Source: JAJFVC01 sp039698075
GTDB taxonomy: Bacteria; Planctomycetota; Planctomycetia; Pirellulales; Thermoguttaceae
Assembly: GCA_039698075.1 (NCBI GenBank)
Contig: JBDKTJ010000003.1
Location: 31,531-95,530, forward strand
Length of the DNA: 64,000 nt
Direction of reading: 5' to 3'
The notes beneath the pieces were generated by a model. That model was not told the origin of the DNA. It made no database searches and saw nothing but the letters and a program-made list of their open reading frames with translations. Position 1 is the first letter of the stretch. Each line of letters starts with the position of its first letter. Shown here piece by piece: positions 52,189 to 61,066 of the stretch. A program made the position numbers and the translations under genes.

Positions 52189-53499
52189 TTATTGTTTGCC
52201 GGCTTGGGCGTTCTTGTAATCGATGAATTCTTCCTTCTCAAACGGAGTGACTTCGTACTTGGCGGCCTCCTCCGGCGTCGGCGTTCGCAACGGACGCACC
52301 ACGCGGAAGCCCACGAAGTTGGCATCCGTAAAGTACCAGATGCTCTGCGGAATTTGCGGGTCTTGGGACTTCCAATCCTTATTCGAGCCGCGTCGGGCGG
52401 CGCTGCGCAACATCGCCGCTTCGTCGGTCCACGCCCCGCCGCGAACCACTTGCGGATACGCGGCCGTCACCGGCAGCAGCGGATTCTTGACCAGCTTGTC
52501 GCCCAATTGCTTGTAGCGACCGGGCACGAACTGATCGAGGCACCATTCGGCCACGTTGCCGTGCATGTCGTAAAGGCCCCAGGGATTCGGCTTCTTCTGG
52601 CCCACTTTGTGATACTTCTCGTCGCTGTTGGCCTCGGACCAGGCGTAGTCGTCGAGCTTGGCCGCGTCGTTGCTGAACGAATAGGCGGTGGTCGTGCCGG
52701 CTCGGCAGGCGTACTCCCACTCCGCCTCGGTCGGCAAACGATAGTAGCGGCCCGTCTTGGCCGACAACCACTTGCAGTACATCTTGGCGGCGAACTGCGT
52801 CATGCAGACGGCCGGATAGCCGTCCTTGCCCATGCCGAACGTCATGTCGGCGTAGGGCTTCGTCGGAATGGCCAGCGCGTCGGCGGCCTTGTTCCATTCG
52901 GTCATCGGCGTCTTCTTCGTGACGCGACGCTGCTGATCAATGCCCAGCCCCCATTGCTCAAACTCACCCCAGGTCACCTCGCACTTGCCCATCCAAAACG
53001 GATCCAACTGGACTTCGACCTGCGGGCCTTCGTCGGACTTGCGATCTTTTTCGTTGGCTGGGCTGCCCATCTTGAACGTACCGCCCGGAATCGGCGCCAT
53101 GTCAAACTTCACGTCGGTGTTGGCGATCTTCTCGCTGTACGGCTTCATCCCGGCCTGATCCTTGGCCTCGGCGTTCGGATTGTCGGTCGGCTTGGGCATC
53201 CACAGAACGGCCGGCGTCAACGTCTCGTCCACCGTCGTCGCCGATTGGGGCGAGGTCTTCGTCACCGGCTGCTGGGTCGCGGCGGCCTGTTCGGCGGGCT
53301 TGGTTTCGTCCGCCGCTTTCTTGGCCGACTCTTCAACCGTCGGTTGAGCGGCCGACGTTTTGGCCGTCGATTTCGACTCGTCCACCGGTTTCTTCGCGGG
53401 CTCGCTCGGCTTGCATCCCAACATGGCCGCGATCGCAAAAATCGCAAAACATCCTAAGAACCATTGCAAACCGTGCCGGAAACCCGTTACGCTGTTCAT
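52189..53499 (-). CDS. SUMF1/formylglycine-generating-like lipoprotein
   Basis: 436 residues from the ATG at 53499 (AAAGGA upstream), giving a lipoprotein signal ending in AMLGC; the open frame to 53703 crosses the divergent promoter gap. A Lys/Ala/Thr-rich tether (about 32-90) is followed by a SUMF1 domain: GGTFKMGSPANEKDR, CEVTWGEFEQW, YRLPTEAEWEYACRAGTTT, NPWGLYDMHGNVAEWC and FVGFRVVRPL. The cysteine pair that binds copper and does catalysis in true formylglycine-generating enzymes is not evident near RSAARRGSNKDW, so a binding or structural role is more likely than sulfatase activation. The oxidoreductase gene follows 92 bp downstream. Confidence 0.87.
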   Translation of the reverse strand: MNSVTGFRHGLQWFLGCFAIFAIAAMLGCKPSEPAKKPVDESKSTAKTSAAQPTVEESAKKAADETKPAEQAAATQQPVTKTSPQSATTVDETLTPAVLWMPKPTDNPNAEAKDQAGMKPYSEKIANTDVKFDMAPIPGGTFKMGSPANEKDRKSDEGPQVEVQLDPFWMGKCEVTWGEFEQWGLGIDQQRRVTKKTPMTEWNKAADALAIPTKPYADMTFGMGKDGYPAVCMTQFAAKMYCKWLSAKTGRYYRLPTEAEWEYACRAGTTTAYSFSNDAAKLDDYAWSEANSDEKYHKVGQKKPNPWGLYDMHGNVAEWCLDQFVPGRYKQLGDKLVKNPLLPVTAAYPQVVRGGAWTDEAAMLRSAARRGSNKDWKSQDPQIPQSIWYFTDANFVGFRVVRPLRTPTPEEAAKYEVTPFEKEEFIDYKNAQAGKQ

Positions 53500-53584
53500 G
53501 GACAATCCTTTCCATTCAGAAAATTGAGAAGCCGTTGTTGGCTCCAATGGTGCTTCAATCGAACAAAAAGAAGGAACCTCCCCG

Positions 53585-54625
53585 ATGGGAAGGCTGACAC
53601 TCATGTGGGTAGTTTGGGCGGGCGTGTTAACCGCCATGGCCGCGGAACCCTCGCTGGAGCGGTTCGAGTTCACTCGGACCGAAATGGCGGTGCCAATCCG
53701 CATTGTACTCTATGCGTCCGACAATGCAACTGCGACAAAGGCCGCGGACGCCGCTTTTCAGCGATTTCACCAGCTCAACGCCGTACTCAGCGATTACGAC
53801 CCGCAAAGTGAACTGCGACGCCTTTGTGCCACCTCCGGGGAAGGTAAAAGCGTACCCGTCAGCGATGCGCTTTGGCGCGTTCTGGTCCGCGCCGAGCAGC
53901 TCTCCCAACTCTCCGACGGCGCGTTCGACGTGACCATCGGCCCGGTCGTCCACCTGTGGCGCAGCGCCCGACAAACCAAAGAACTGCCCTCGACAACGTC
54001 CCTCGAAGCGGCCCTTGAACGGGTTGGCTACCGCGCCGTGCGGCTGATCCCGAATCGGCAAGCCGTCGAGCTCCTTAAACCCAATATGCGTTTGGACTTA
54101 GGTGGAATCGCCAAAGGTTACGCCGTCGACGAGGCGATGGCCATGCTGCGGCGGCACGGCCTCACCCGGATCATGGTCGACGCCGGCGGCAACCTCGCCT
54201 TGGGCGATCCACCGCCCGGACGGTCCGGCTGGCGAATCGGCATCGCTCCGTCAGACCTCCACGCAAAGCCAAGCCAGTTTCTCCAGCTTTCCAACATCGC
54301 GCTATCCACCTCGGGCGACTTGTGGCAACATACGCTTATTGGAGGGGTTCGCTATTCGCATTTGATCGACCCGCGAACCGGCATGGCGCTGACCGATCAA
54401 TGCAGCGTAACGGTTCTTGGACCGGACGGATTGAGCACCGATGGGCTGTCGTCGGCCGTGGCGATCTTGGGACCGGAAAAGGGGCTGAAACTGATCGATG
54501 ACACGCCGGGCACGGCCGCGTTGTTTGCGCAGGTGGTCGACGGCCGTCGCCGCGTGTTTTGCTCGAAGCGATGGAAGCCTGGCGAGACTTCCGGCCCCCA
54601 AGACGAACGGCCGACGGTCCGTTAA
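53585..54625 (+). CDS. apbE: FAD:protein FMN transferase ApbE
   Basis: 346 residues with AAGGAAC upstream and a short signal-like N-terminus. ApbE motifs in order: MAVPIRIVLYASD, LDLGGIAKGYAVDEA (flavin site), VDAGGNLALGD, STSGD and YSHLIDPRTGMAL, the last including the Mg-binding and catalytic region. The enzyme covalently attaches FMN from FAD to threonines of extracytoplasmic partners such as RnfG/NqrC; no partner is in the window. It is divergent from the SUMF1 lipoprotein across 85 bp and overlaps the convergent permease gene by 4 bp. Confidence 0.93.
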   Translation: MGRLTLMWVVWAGVLTAMAAEPSLERFEFTRTEMAVPIRIVLYASDNATATKAADAAFQRFHQLNAVLSDYDPQSELRRLCATSGEGKSVPVSDALWRVLVRAEQLSQLSDGAFDVTIGPVVHLWRSARQTKELPSTTSLEAALERVGYRAVRLIPNRQAVELLKPNMRLDLGGIAKGYAVDEAMAMLRRHGLTRIMVDAGGNLALGDPPPGRSGWRIGIAPSDLHAKPSQFLQLSNIALSTSGDLWQHTLIGGVRYSHLIDPRTGMALTDQCSVTVLGPDGLSTDGLSSAVAILGPEKGLKLIDDTPGTAALFAQVVDGRRRVFCSKRWKPGETSGPQDERPTVR

Positions 54626-55716
54626 TTTTTCGTCGGCGGCACGCAGCACGCGCCGGCGCCCGGCTGACACGCGAACTCGCGGTGCGTCGTGCGCGTTCGG
54701 GGTTGCGGGGCCGATGGGCAAACGCTTTGGGGCTGAGCCAGTTCGCGTCGTTCGATCTGCAAGCGAGCCAAAACCAACAGGCCGCCGCCGACGATCAACA
54801 GCACGCCGCCGATCCACTCCGAGGAGGTCATGCTTTCGCCGAGACACACGGCGGCGACCAGATAGGTGATGAACGGCGTCACCAATTGCGCTCCGGTGGC
54901 CACGACCGGTCCGAAATGCTGGATGGCCTGATACATCAACACCTGTCCGAATGCAATGCCGATCATGGCCGACAACGTCAACAGCATCCAGAGCTTCAGC
55001 GAAAGATGGAGCAGGGGGCTGTAGTCGCCGACCGCGAACATCAGCGCCACCAGCAGAATCGAGGTGTAAAGGCTGATCACGCCAAAACTCAGCCGGACCG
55101 AATAGTGGGACATGAAATAACGGACCGACACGGTGTACGCGCCCGTGCCGATCGCGGACGCCAACACGATCAACGTGCCGATGGCCGACGCGCCGCCCAG
55201 CCCGAGCTTGTCGTAATACATGGCGCCCAATCCGAACAGGCTGATGCCGGCGCCGACCCAAAACGACGAGCGCCGGGCCAGCAACCGCTCCTCGGCCAAC
55301 ACGATAAACCCGAATACGATGGTGAACAAAAACGCCAGCCGAAGGATGAACCCGATCGTCGACGCGGAAACGTAGTAGGGGCCCAATCCAAAACACGCCT
55401 GGGCCACGACGTTCAACAGCGACGGCACGATCGCGTCAACCCAGACGCCGTGCGGCTTCGAGTTCGACGGGGTCGATTCCGTCGCGGTCGGTTCGCGATC
55501 CAACACCAGCAAAAACGGAAGCCAGAACAGGGCCCCCACCGAATACCGAACGCCGTTGACCGTCCAAGCGTCGAGCGAATTGGCAAAATAACGCAGGAAG
55601 ATTGGAATCAGGGCGAAACCAAGAATGGAACCCGCCAAGCAGAACAGAGCAGTCACCCTTCTGCGGCGGGGCGACTGGTGCATCTCATCCGATGGAGCAC
55701 TCATCAAGGACACCAA
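54622..55716 (-). CDS. EamA/DMT superfamily permease
   Basis: 364 residues with ten predicted helices in two EamA halves (for example ALFCLAGSILGFALIPIFLR, then SAMIGIAFGQVLMYQAIQHFGPV with the characteristic small residues). The C-terminal tail of about 40 residues is polar with two Cys. DMT exporters move small metabolites; no specificity can be read. The start is ambiguous: MVSLMSAPSDEMHQ has Met at 1, 5 and 12. It converges with apbE. Confidence 0.85.
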   Translation of the reverse strand: MVSLMSAPSDEMHQSPRRRRVTALFCLAGSILGFALIPIFLRYFANSLDAWTVNGVRYSVGALFWLPFLLVLDREPTATESTPSNSKPHGVWVDAIVPSLLNVVAQACFGLGPYYVSASTIGFILRLAFLFTIVFGFIVLAEERLLARRSSFWVGAGISLFGLGAMYYDKLGLGGASAIGTLIVLASAIGTGAYTVSVRYFMSHYSVRLSFGVISLYTSILLVALMFAVGDYSPLLHLSLKLWMLLTLSAMIGIAFGQVLMYQAIQHFGPVVATGAQLVTPFITYLVAAVCLGESMTSSEWIGGVLLIVGGGLLVLARLQIERRELAQPQSVCPSAPQPRTRTTHREFACQPGAGACCVPPTKN

Positions 55717-55783
55717 AGCGGAACATGGGGAGGGAAAAGCCCTATTCTAACAGAGCAGGGCGGGTTTCGCCCACCCCAAGCGT

Positions 55784-56176
55784 TTATTTCCCGGCCACCG
55801 AACGGCCGCTAGCCATAGGACGCAAGAAGGGGCGAATTTGTTCGAGTGTTTTGGGCCCCAGCCCATGAACGCGGCGAAGATCCTCGGCGTCGACGAAAGG
55901 CCCCTGGGTTTTCCGCGATTCGACGATCCGTTTGGCCAGTCCGACCCCAACCCGCGGCAGCAGGACGAGTTCGGGCCAGTCGGCCTGGTTGATGTCGACC
56001 TCGAATCGGGCCGTCAACGGATCGGCGCGATCGATTTCAATCCTTTCAGACCGCCACCCGCCGTGGACGACCCACCACGCGACGATGGCCGCCAACGCGG
56101 CGACGACCAACGCGGCCACGACGGTCTGATCGGCACGACGCAGCAACCAGTGCGGAAAACTCGCGCGTTTCAACAT
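55784..56176 (-). CDS. ComEA-like helix-hairpin-helix protein with membrane anchor
   Basis: 130 residues: one N-terminal helix (VVAALVVAALAAIVAWWVVHG), a short spacer, then two helix-hairpin-helix units with the ComEA pattern (FEVDINQADWPELVLLPRVG, LAKRIVESRKTQGPF and DLRRVHGLGPKTLEQI). ComEA binds incoming double-stranded DNA at the outer face of the inner membrane in natural transformation. No comEC is nearby, but pilus-type genes lie within 1.3 kb. Divergent from nadC with 31 bp between the genes. Confidence 0.85.
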   Translation of the reverse strand: MLKRASFPHWLLRRADQTVVAALVVAALAAIVAWWVVHGGWRSERIEIDRADPLTARFEVDINQADWPELVLLPRVGVGLAKRIVESRKTQGPFVDAEDLRRVHGLGPKTLEQIRPFLRPMASGRSVAGK

Positions 56177-56207
56177 AGGCGGCTATTATCGTCGAAAACG
56201 GAATGTT

Positions 56208-57143
56208 ATGCTAGGAATCATGAGGAAGGAATTTCGACAAACCGTTTGGGACGACCGGCTTCGGCACGACTGTCGGGCGATCGTCCGGCTGGCTTTGGAT
56301 GAAGACCTCGGCACGGCGGGCGACTGGACCACCTTGGCGTTGGTCGCCGAGCAGGCCGAGGGCCGCGCGGCCGTTGCGGCGCGTCAGCCGGGCGTCGTCG
56401 CCGGGTTGCCAGCCGTTCCGATCCTGCTGGCCATGGTCGATCCGCGATTGCAGTGGTCGCCGGCGGCCGAGGACGGCGGTTTGGTCGTCAAGGGGCAACA
56501 GGTCGGCGTGGTCCGCGGTCCCGCCCGAGGTCTGTTGGCCGCAGAGCGCGTTCTGTTGAACTTGCTGGGCCGTCTGTCGGGCGTCGCCACGCTGACGCGC
56601 CGTTACGTCGACGCGGTGGCCGGCACGAAAGCCCGCATCTACGACACCCGCAAAACCACGCCCGGCTGGCGTCGGCTGGAAAAATACGCCGTGCGTTGCG
56701 GCGGCGGCCACAACCATCGCGGCGGATTGGACGACGCCGTCTTGATCAAGGACAATCACTTGGCGCTCGGCGCGCAATCGGCGGCCGGACAGTCGCCCTT
56801 CACGCCCGCCGAGGCGGTGCTCCGAGCCCGACAATTCATCGCCGCCAAGGCAGACGATCCGGCCATGCTCATCGAAGTGGAAGTCGACACGCTGGATCAA
56901 CTGGACGCGGTGCTGCCGGCCGGGCCCGATCTGGTGTTGTTGGACAACATGACGCCCGGGCAGTTGCGCGAGGCGGTCCAACGCCGCGACGCGGCCCATC
57001 GGTCGATCGAACTGGAGGCCTCCGGCGGGATCGACCTCAGCACGATTCGCGCGGCGGCCGAAAGCGGCGTCGATCGGATCAGCGTCGGCGCGCTGACGCA
57101 TTCGGCCGTTTCGCTCGATTTCGGACTCGACTGGCAATCGTAG
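56208..57143 (+). CDS. nadC: Nicotinate-nucleotide pyrophosphorylase (carboxylating)
   Basis: 311 residues; MRKEF at 56220 is an alternative start. The N-terminal quinolinate-binding part has LDEDLGTAGDWTTLAL, then ERVLLNLLGRLSGVAT; the barrel holds DTRKTTPGWRRLEKYAVRCG with the substrate-binding Arg/Lys/His residues, GHNHRGGLDDAVLIKDNH, VEVDTLDQLD, LLDNMTP and EASGGIDL. It converts quinolinate and PRPP to nicotinate mononucleotide, CO2 and PPi in NAD synthesis. nadA and nadB are not adjacent. Confidence 0.95.
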   Translation: MLGIMRKEFRQTVWDDRLRHDCRAIVRLALDEDLGTAGDWTTLALVAEQAEGRAAVAARQPGVVAGLPAVPILLAMVDPRLQWSPAAEDGGLVVKGQQVGVVRGPARGLLAAERVLLNLLGRLSGVATLTRRYVDAVAGTKARIYDTRKTTPGWRRLEKYAVRCGGGHNHRGGLDDAVLIKDNHLALGAQSAAGQSPFTPAEAVLRARQFIAAKADDPAMLIEVEVDTLDQLDAVLPAGPDLVLLDNMTPGQLREAVQRRDAAHRSIELEASGGIDLSTIRAAAESGVDRISVGALTHSAVSLDFGLDWQS

Positions 57144-57395
57144 TCGCCCACGGGTCGTTTCTTTCCTTGCAATCCCTACAATCCGCAATGTTCGCCGCGC
57201 GGACGGACTGCGCCCTATAGTAGGACAGGTTGCCGGCTTGTTCTCGCGTTGTCGCGTGAAAAGGTCGGCGACCGGGCGGACGGACAGGGCAATTCGTTCG
57301 ACCTTCGTGGGCAGATGGACTCGCAAGGGGACCGCAGTTGCCGCTTTGGCGAGGGTCGGTCGTTGCGATTGGAACTGTCGAGCGCGTTTCCCACC

Positions 57396-57956
57396 ATGTT
57401 GCGATCTGCCTCCGCCCCCTATTCCGCGCGTAACGCCTTCACGTTGATCGAAGCGTTGGCGGCGTTGACCGTCGCGGCCATCGCCGGCAGCGTGCTGCTG
57501 TTGGGCGCGACGACCTCGATCCGAAGCACCGACGACGCGCTGCGTCAGACGATCGCTTACGGCATGGCGCAACAATTGATGGACGAGGTGGTCGGCTGCC
57601 AGGACGGCGACTCAACCGGCGTCGGCTCGCGATCTCAGTTCACCACGATCGCCGATTTCAACGGCTATCGCAGCCAACCGCCGACCGATTCGTCCGGCGT
57701 CGCCTTGGGCGCGGACGACGGCCAGGGCGGGCAGCGAAACGCCGCCTTTCGATGCGACGGCTCCTATCTCGGCCACTGGCGGCAAGAAGTGGACGTGTAC
57801 TACGTCAGCGATTCCGATTGGACGACCAAAACCGCCTCGGGCGATTACCGCGCCGTCGAAGTGCGCATTACCTACAACGATCCCACGTCCGGTTCGACCA
57901 CCTTGGCGACGATCCGACGAATAGTCAGCGATGCGGCCTCCTTGGATGTCAACTAA
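57396..57956 (+). CDS. Prepilin-like protein (PilV/GspI type)
   Basis: 186 residues from the ATG at 57396, which gives a 14-residue leader before FTLIEALAALTVAAIAGS. The cleavage-site residue is Ala (RNA|FTLIEA) where Gly is usual; the +5 Glu is kept. Earlier in-frame starts (57249, 57315) would give an implausibly long leader. The mature domain is beta-rich and ends in VRITYNDPTSGSTTL. It is the first of a run of pilin-like genes; the 252-bp gap after nadC has -10-like TATAGT near 57220 but no good -35. It overlaps the next gene by about 11 bp. Confidence 0.8.
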   Translation: MLRSASAPYSARNAFTLIEALAALTVAAIAGSVLLLGATTSIRSTDDALRQTIAYGMAQQLMDEVVGCQDGDSTGVGSRSQFTTIADFNGYRSQPPTDSSGVALGADDGQGGQRNAAFRCDGSYLGHWRQEVDVYYVSDSDWTTKTASGDYRAVEVRITYNDPTSGSTTLATIRRIVSDAASLDVN

Positions 57957-58806
57957 TCAACGAACGCTGTTCCAAAGCCGTCGGCGCCGCCGCAAGGTCG
58001 GGCCTCGCTCGCGCCGCGCGCTGACGCTGTTGGAGTTGATGCTGGCGATCGCCGTGACGCTGATGATCGTTGCGGCGATGGGCGGTCTGGCCCGCACCGT
58101 GCAGCAAAGCTACGAATACAGCCAAGGCTACGGCGTCGCCACGCAACACGCCCGGGTGGCGATCGACCGGATCGTGCAAAACGTCTCTCAGGCTGCGGCC
58201 AACAACGCATTTCCCGGCTGCCTGGTCGTGCCCGAAGCAGCCGACGCAAGCCGTTGCCCGGACACGTTGGTCCTTTGGCGGCCCGCCGGCGGCACGGCGT
58301 CCAGCGTCAACGTGTTGCCGCTTTTTAGCGAGTTGGTGATCTACTGTCCGAATCCCGAGTCGCCGCAGCAACTGCTCGAACTGACGGCGGCCTCCGACAC
58401 AAGGACCGTGCCCGCCGCGGACGATTTGGCTGCCTGGCAGACCGAGCTGGCCGCGTTGAAAAGCGCCGCGACGACCCAAAAGATCGTACTGACGCCATTG
58501 CTGCGAACCGCCTCGACGACCGGCGGCACGTCGAGCTCGGAGCTGCGCGGGGCGGTGCGATTCGAAACGCGGCTCCGTCCCTCGGCCGACGATTGGGACG
58601 GCTACACGGCCGGCTCGATCACATGGAAGAACTTGCCTTGGACGCAAGGAATCTACGGCACGAAGACCGGCTTGCGGCAAGTTTGGGTGCGGATGGAATT
58701 GCAGATGAGACCCGGCGAGGCATGGATTTCGACGAATCCTGCGGCGGCCCGGTCGCTGCCGTTTTTCGGCTCGGCGGCCTTGTACTACACCATGACCCAT
58801 CCATGA
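57946..58806 (+). CDS. Prepilin-like protein (PilW/GspJ type)
   Basis: 286 residues from the ATG at 57946 (57931 is possible). A very basic leader (SRRRRRKVGPRSRRA) precedes LTLLELMLAIAVTLMIVAA; the +1 residue is Leu where Phe is usual and the -1 residue is Ala, with Glu at +5. A long globular domain follows, as in minor pseudopilins of the J class. The stop overlaps the next start by ATGA. Confidence 0.78.
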   Translation: MSTNQRTLFQSRRRRRKVGPRSRRALTLLELMLAIAVTLMIVAAMGGLARTVQQSYEYSQGYGVATQHARVAIDRIVQNVSQAAANNAFPGCLVVPEAADASRCPDTLVLWRPAGGTASSVNVLPLFSELVIYCPNPESPQQLLELTAASDTRTVPAADDLAAWQTELAALKSAATTQKIVLTPLLRTASTTGGTSSSELRGAVRFETRLRPSADDWDGYTAGSITWKNLPWTQGIYGTKTGLRQVWVRMELQMRPGEAWISTNPAAARSLPFFGSAALYYTMTHP

Positions 58807-60368
58807 AACGAACCGTGGCCTCACAACTTGCCTTGGCGACGATCCCCGGCCGAAAACCGACGGGCGAGCATCCGTTGGCGGCCCGGTCGACCGATGGAGC
58901 GCCGCGCGGGGTCGCGTTGTTGTTCGTGTTGCTCCTGCTGTCGATGGCCTTGGGGTTGTCGTACGCCGCGATGCACAGCGCCAGCACCGGCGAGATGATC
59001 CAACGCAACGCCGATCGCCGCGCACAGGCCCGCCAGGCCGCCATCACCGGGCTGACCGTCGCATTGAAAAAGATGCAACGGGACAGTTGGCCGGGCGTCG
59101 ACAGCACGCTTGCCGGCACGCTCAGCGCGTGGGAAAAGTTCTCGGTCACTTACACGACCGGCGATCCGCGGCTCGACGCTTCCGACGCCGAGCAGCCGTA
59201 TCGCGTCACGTTGATTTCGACCGGCCGGGCCATCGATCCGACACATGCCAGCAGCGTCGCCACGTACACCGTTCGCGCGGTCGTCCGGCTGATTCCCCGC
59301 AAATTGGCCGACGAGCCGTCCGACTGGAGCTCGATGATTTCGCAAACGGTTTACCAGTGGACGAGCGGCACCTTTTATATGGACCTGCCGGCGCGCATCG
59401 AAGGGCCGGTGCGCATGCAGGCCACGTTCTTAACCGGCTGGAGCTATTCGTGGTGGGGCGATCCCCGCAACCAATACCTCCAAGACCTCGGCGCGATGTA
59501 CTCGGCCGGTCAAGGCGACTATCGCGGACTGAGCGGCACGATTTCGCTGCCCTCGTGGCAAAACTACGACACCACGCTGATCCTGAGCAGCTATTGGAAC
59601 CTTCCCGTCAAAAATCTCTCGAACCGAACCATCACCAGTTTTTCGTTTCCCAACTCCGTTTCAACGTATCACCTTTATCCGGGCGGAAAATCGTACACGG
59701 TCGAAACGCTGCCGTCGTCGATCGGGTCGGCCGTCTATCGGGCCGATCCCGCGACGAATCCCGCGGGTCTGTTCGTCCGACCCGGCGGTCTGACGATCGG
59801 CGCCAACACGACGATCAACGGCACCGTGATCACCACATACGGTGGACGCATTGCCATCTCGGGCCAGAACGTCGCGATGAGCCCCGTCAACCTGCCCGCG
59901 TTGTTCGGTTCGTCGTCGCCGGTGCAGTTGCCGACCGCGGTCGTCGGCGGCGACTTCCGCATCAACAGCGGCGCGGGCGCCAACGTCACGGGACTGGTCG
60001 CCGTCCACGACACCTACGACGTCGAATCGAGCGACGACACCGCGACCACCTTGACCCATCAAGGCAAGTTGATCGCCGGCGGCGTCACGTTCGAACCCCG
60101 CAACAACTGGAACAACAAGACCGCCCTCTGGTGGCAGTCGCAATACAATGCGTTCATGTCCCAGAAAAACTACCCGAGCGGAATCAAGTATTTCCCCGTC
60201 TGGATGGCCAAAAAACAGTCGTTGGACTATAAGCCGAGGCTTTCGATCGCGCCCGACGCCAATACGATCCAGTATCATTGGCACAACCCGCAAAATACGA
60301 TCTACGAGTCGCTCGCAAGCGACGGCGGGCTGCGTTGGAACCTGTTGGAGTGGAAGGAGAACCTATAG
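58803..60368 (+). CDS. PilX/GspK-like minor pilin-associated protein
   Basis: 521 residues from the ATG at 58803, coupled to the preceding stop (ATGA); the longer frame to 58593 overlaps a well-supported gene and is rejected. The N-terminal region ends RGVALLFVLLLLSMALGLSYA, a pilin-type helix without a canonical GFTLxE site, as in PilX proteins. The large domain (about 120-521) is rich in Thr, Ser and Asn with beta character and contains a right-handed-helix-like stretch (FVRPGGLTIGANTTINGTVI). It probably primes or caps the pilus or pseudopilus. Confidence 0.75.
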   Translation: MKRTVASQLALATIPGRKPTGEHPLAARSTDGAPRGVALLFVLLLLSMALGLSYAAMHSASTGEMIQRNADRRAQARQAAITGLTVALKKMQRDSWPGVDSTLAGTLSAWEKFSVTYTTGDPRLDASDAEQPYRVTLISTGRAIDPTHASSVATYTVRAVVRLIPRKLADEPSDWSSMISQTVYQWTSGTFYMDLPARIEGPVRMQATFLTGWSYSWWGDPRNQYLQDLGAMYSAGQGDYRGLSGTISLPSWQNYDTTLILSSYWNLPVKNLSNRTITSFSFPNSVSTYHLYPGGKSYTVETLPSSIGSAVYRADPATNPAGLFVRPGGLTIGANTTINGTVITTYGGRIAISGQNVAMSPVNLPALFGSSSPVQLPTAVVGGDFRINSGAGANVTGLVAVHDTYDVESSDDTATTLTHQGKLIAGGVTFEPRNNWNNKTALWWQSQYNAFMSQKNYPSGIKYFPVWMAKKQSLDYKPRLSIAPDANTIQYHWHNPQNTIYESLASDGGLRWNLLEWKENL

Positions 60369-60436
60369 TTGAAAAAAACGCCCTAACCCGGTTGCCGACC
60401 GGCGGATTGCAAACGATCGTCGTCGAGCCGCCGAAA

Positions 60437-61018
60437 ATGGAAAGCCCCCGAACCACCATGACTGGCCGCCGTCCGACTTCCGCCGGTTTCACGCTGCTGG
60501 AGTTGTTGCTGGTGGTGATGATCGTGGGGATTTTGGTGGGCATCGTGCTGCCCGACTCGCAGCCGACCGTTTACGACCAACTGCGCTCGACGGCCCAACT
60601 GATGTGCACCGACTTGGCCTACGCCCGCAGCTTGGCCGTCGCCCACGACAGCGCCTACCGCGTCGCGTTCGACTTGACCGCGAATCGTTACGTGCTGACC
60701 CACGCGGGCACGGACGCCAGTTTGAACGTTCTGCCGAAATCGCCGTTCGCCTGCTCGGGCGACGCGGCAACCCAGCAGATCGTCGACCTGGACGAGTTGC
60801 CCCACACCGGCCCAACGGTTCGGCTGAGGGCGGTCCGCACGACGGCCGGCTCGGTCGACCGCGTGGAGTTCGGCCCGCTGGGCTCGACGACCGCGACGGA
60901 CGCCACCACGATCTGGCTTTCGGCCGGCTCGGGAAACGACGCGAAATACCTTTCCATCGTGGTCAGTTCGGCGACGGGGCTTAGTTGGATCGACCAATAC
61001 ACGGGCACGGCGCCCTGA
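60437..61018 (+). CDS. Prepilin-like protein (GspH/FimT type)
   Basis: 193 residues from the ATG at 60437 (60458 is possible), giving a leader that ends in a canonical cleavage site, SAG|FTLLELLLVVMIVGILVGIV. The mature part has the GspH/FimT pattern (LMCTDLAYARSLAVAHDSAYRVAFD). A longer open frame to 60278 overlaps the previous gene and gives no sensible leader. Confidence 0.85.
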   Translation: MESPRTTMTGRRPTSAGFTLLELLLVVMIVGILVGIVLPDSQPTVYDQLRSTAQLMCTDLAYARSLAVAHDSAYRVAFDLTANRYVLTHAGTDASLNVLPKSPFACSGDAATQQIVDLDELPHTGPTVRLRAVRTTAGSVDRVEFGPLGSTTATDATTIWLSAGSGNDAKYLSIVVSSATGLSWIDQYTGTAP

Positions 61019-61066
61019 CGGATGCCGAGTTCGTTTTTTTGCGTTTTTGAGAGACAGGAAAGCGAC

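Noticed and set aside
58593..58802. Upstream start for the PilX-like gene
   Set aside because: Overlaps 210 bp of a supported prepilin gene; the ATGA-coupled ATG at 58803 gives the expected N-terminal helix.
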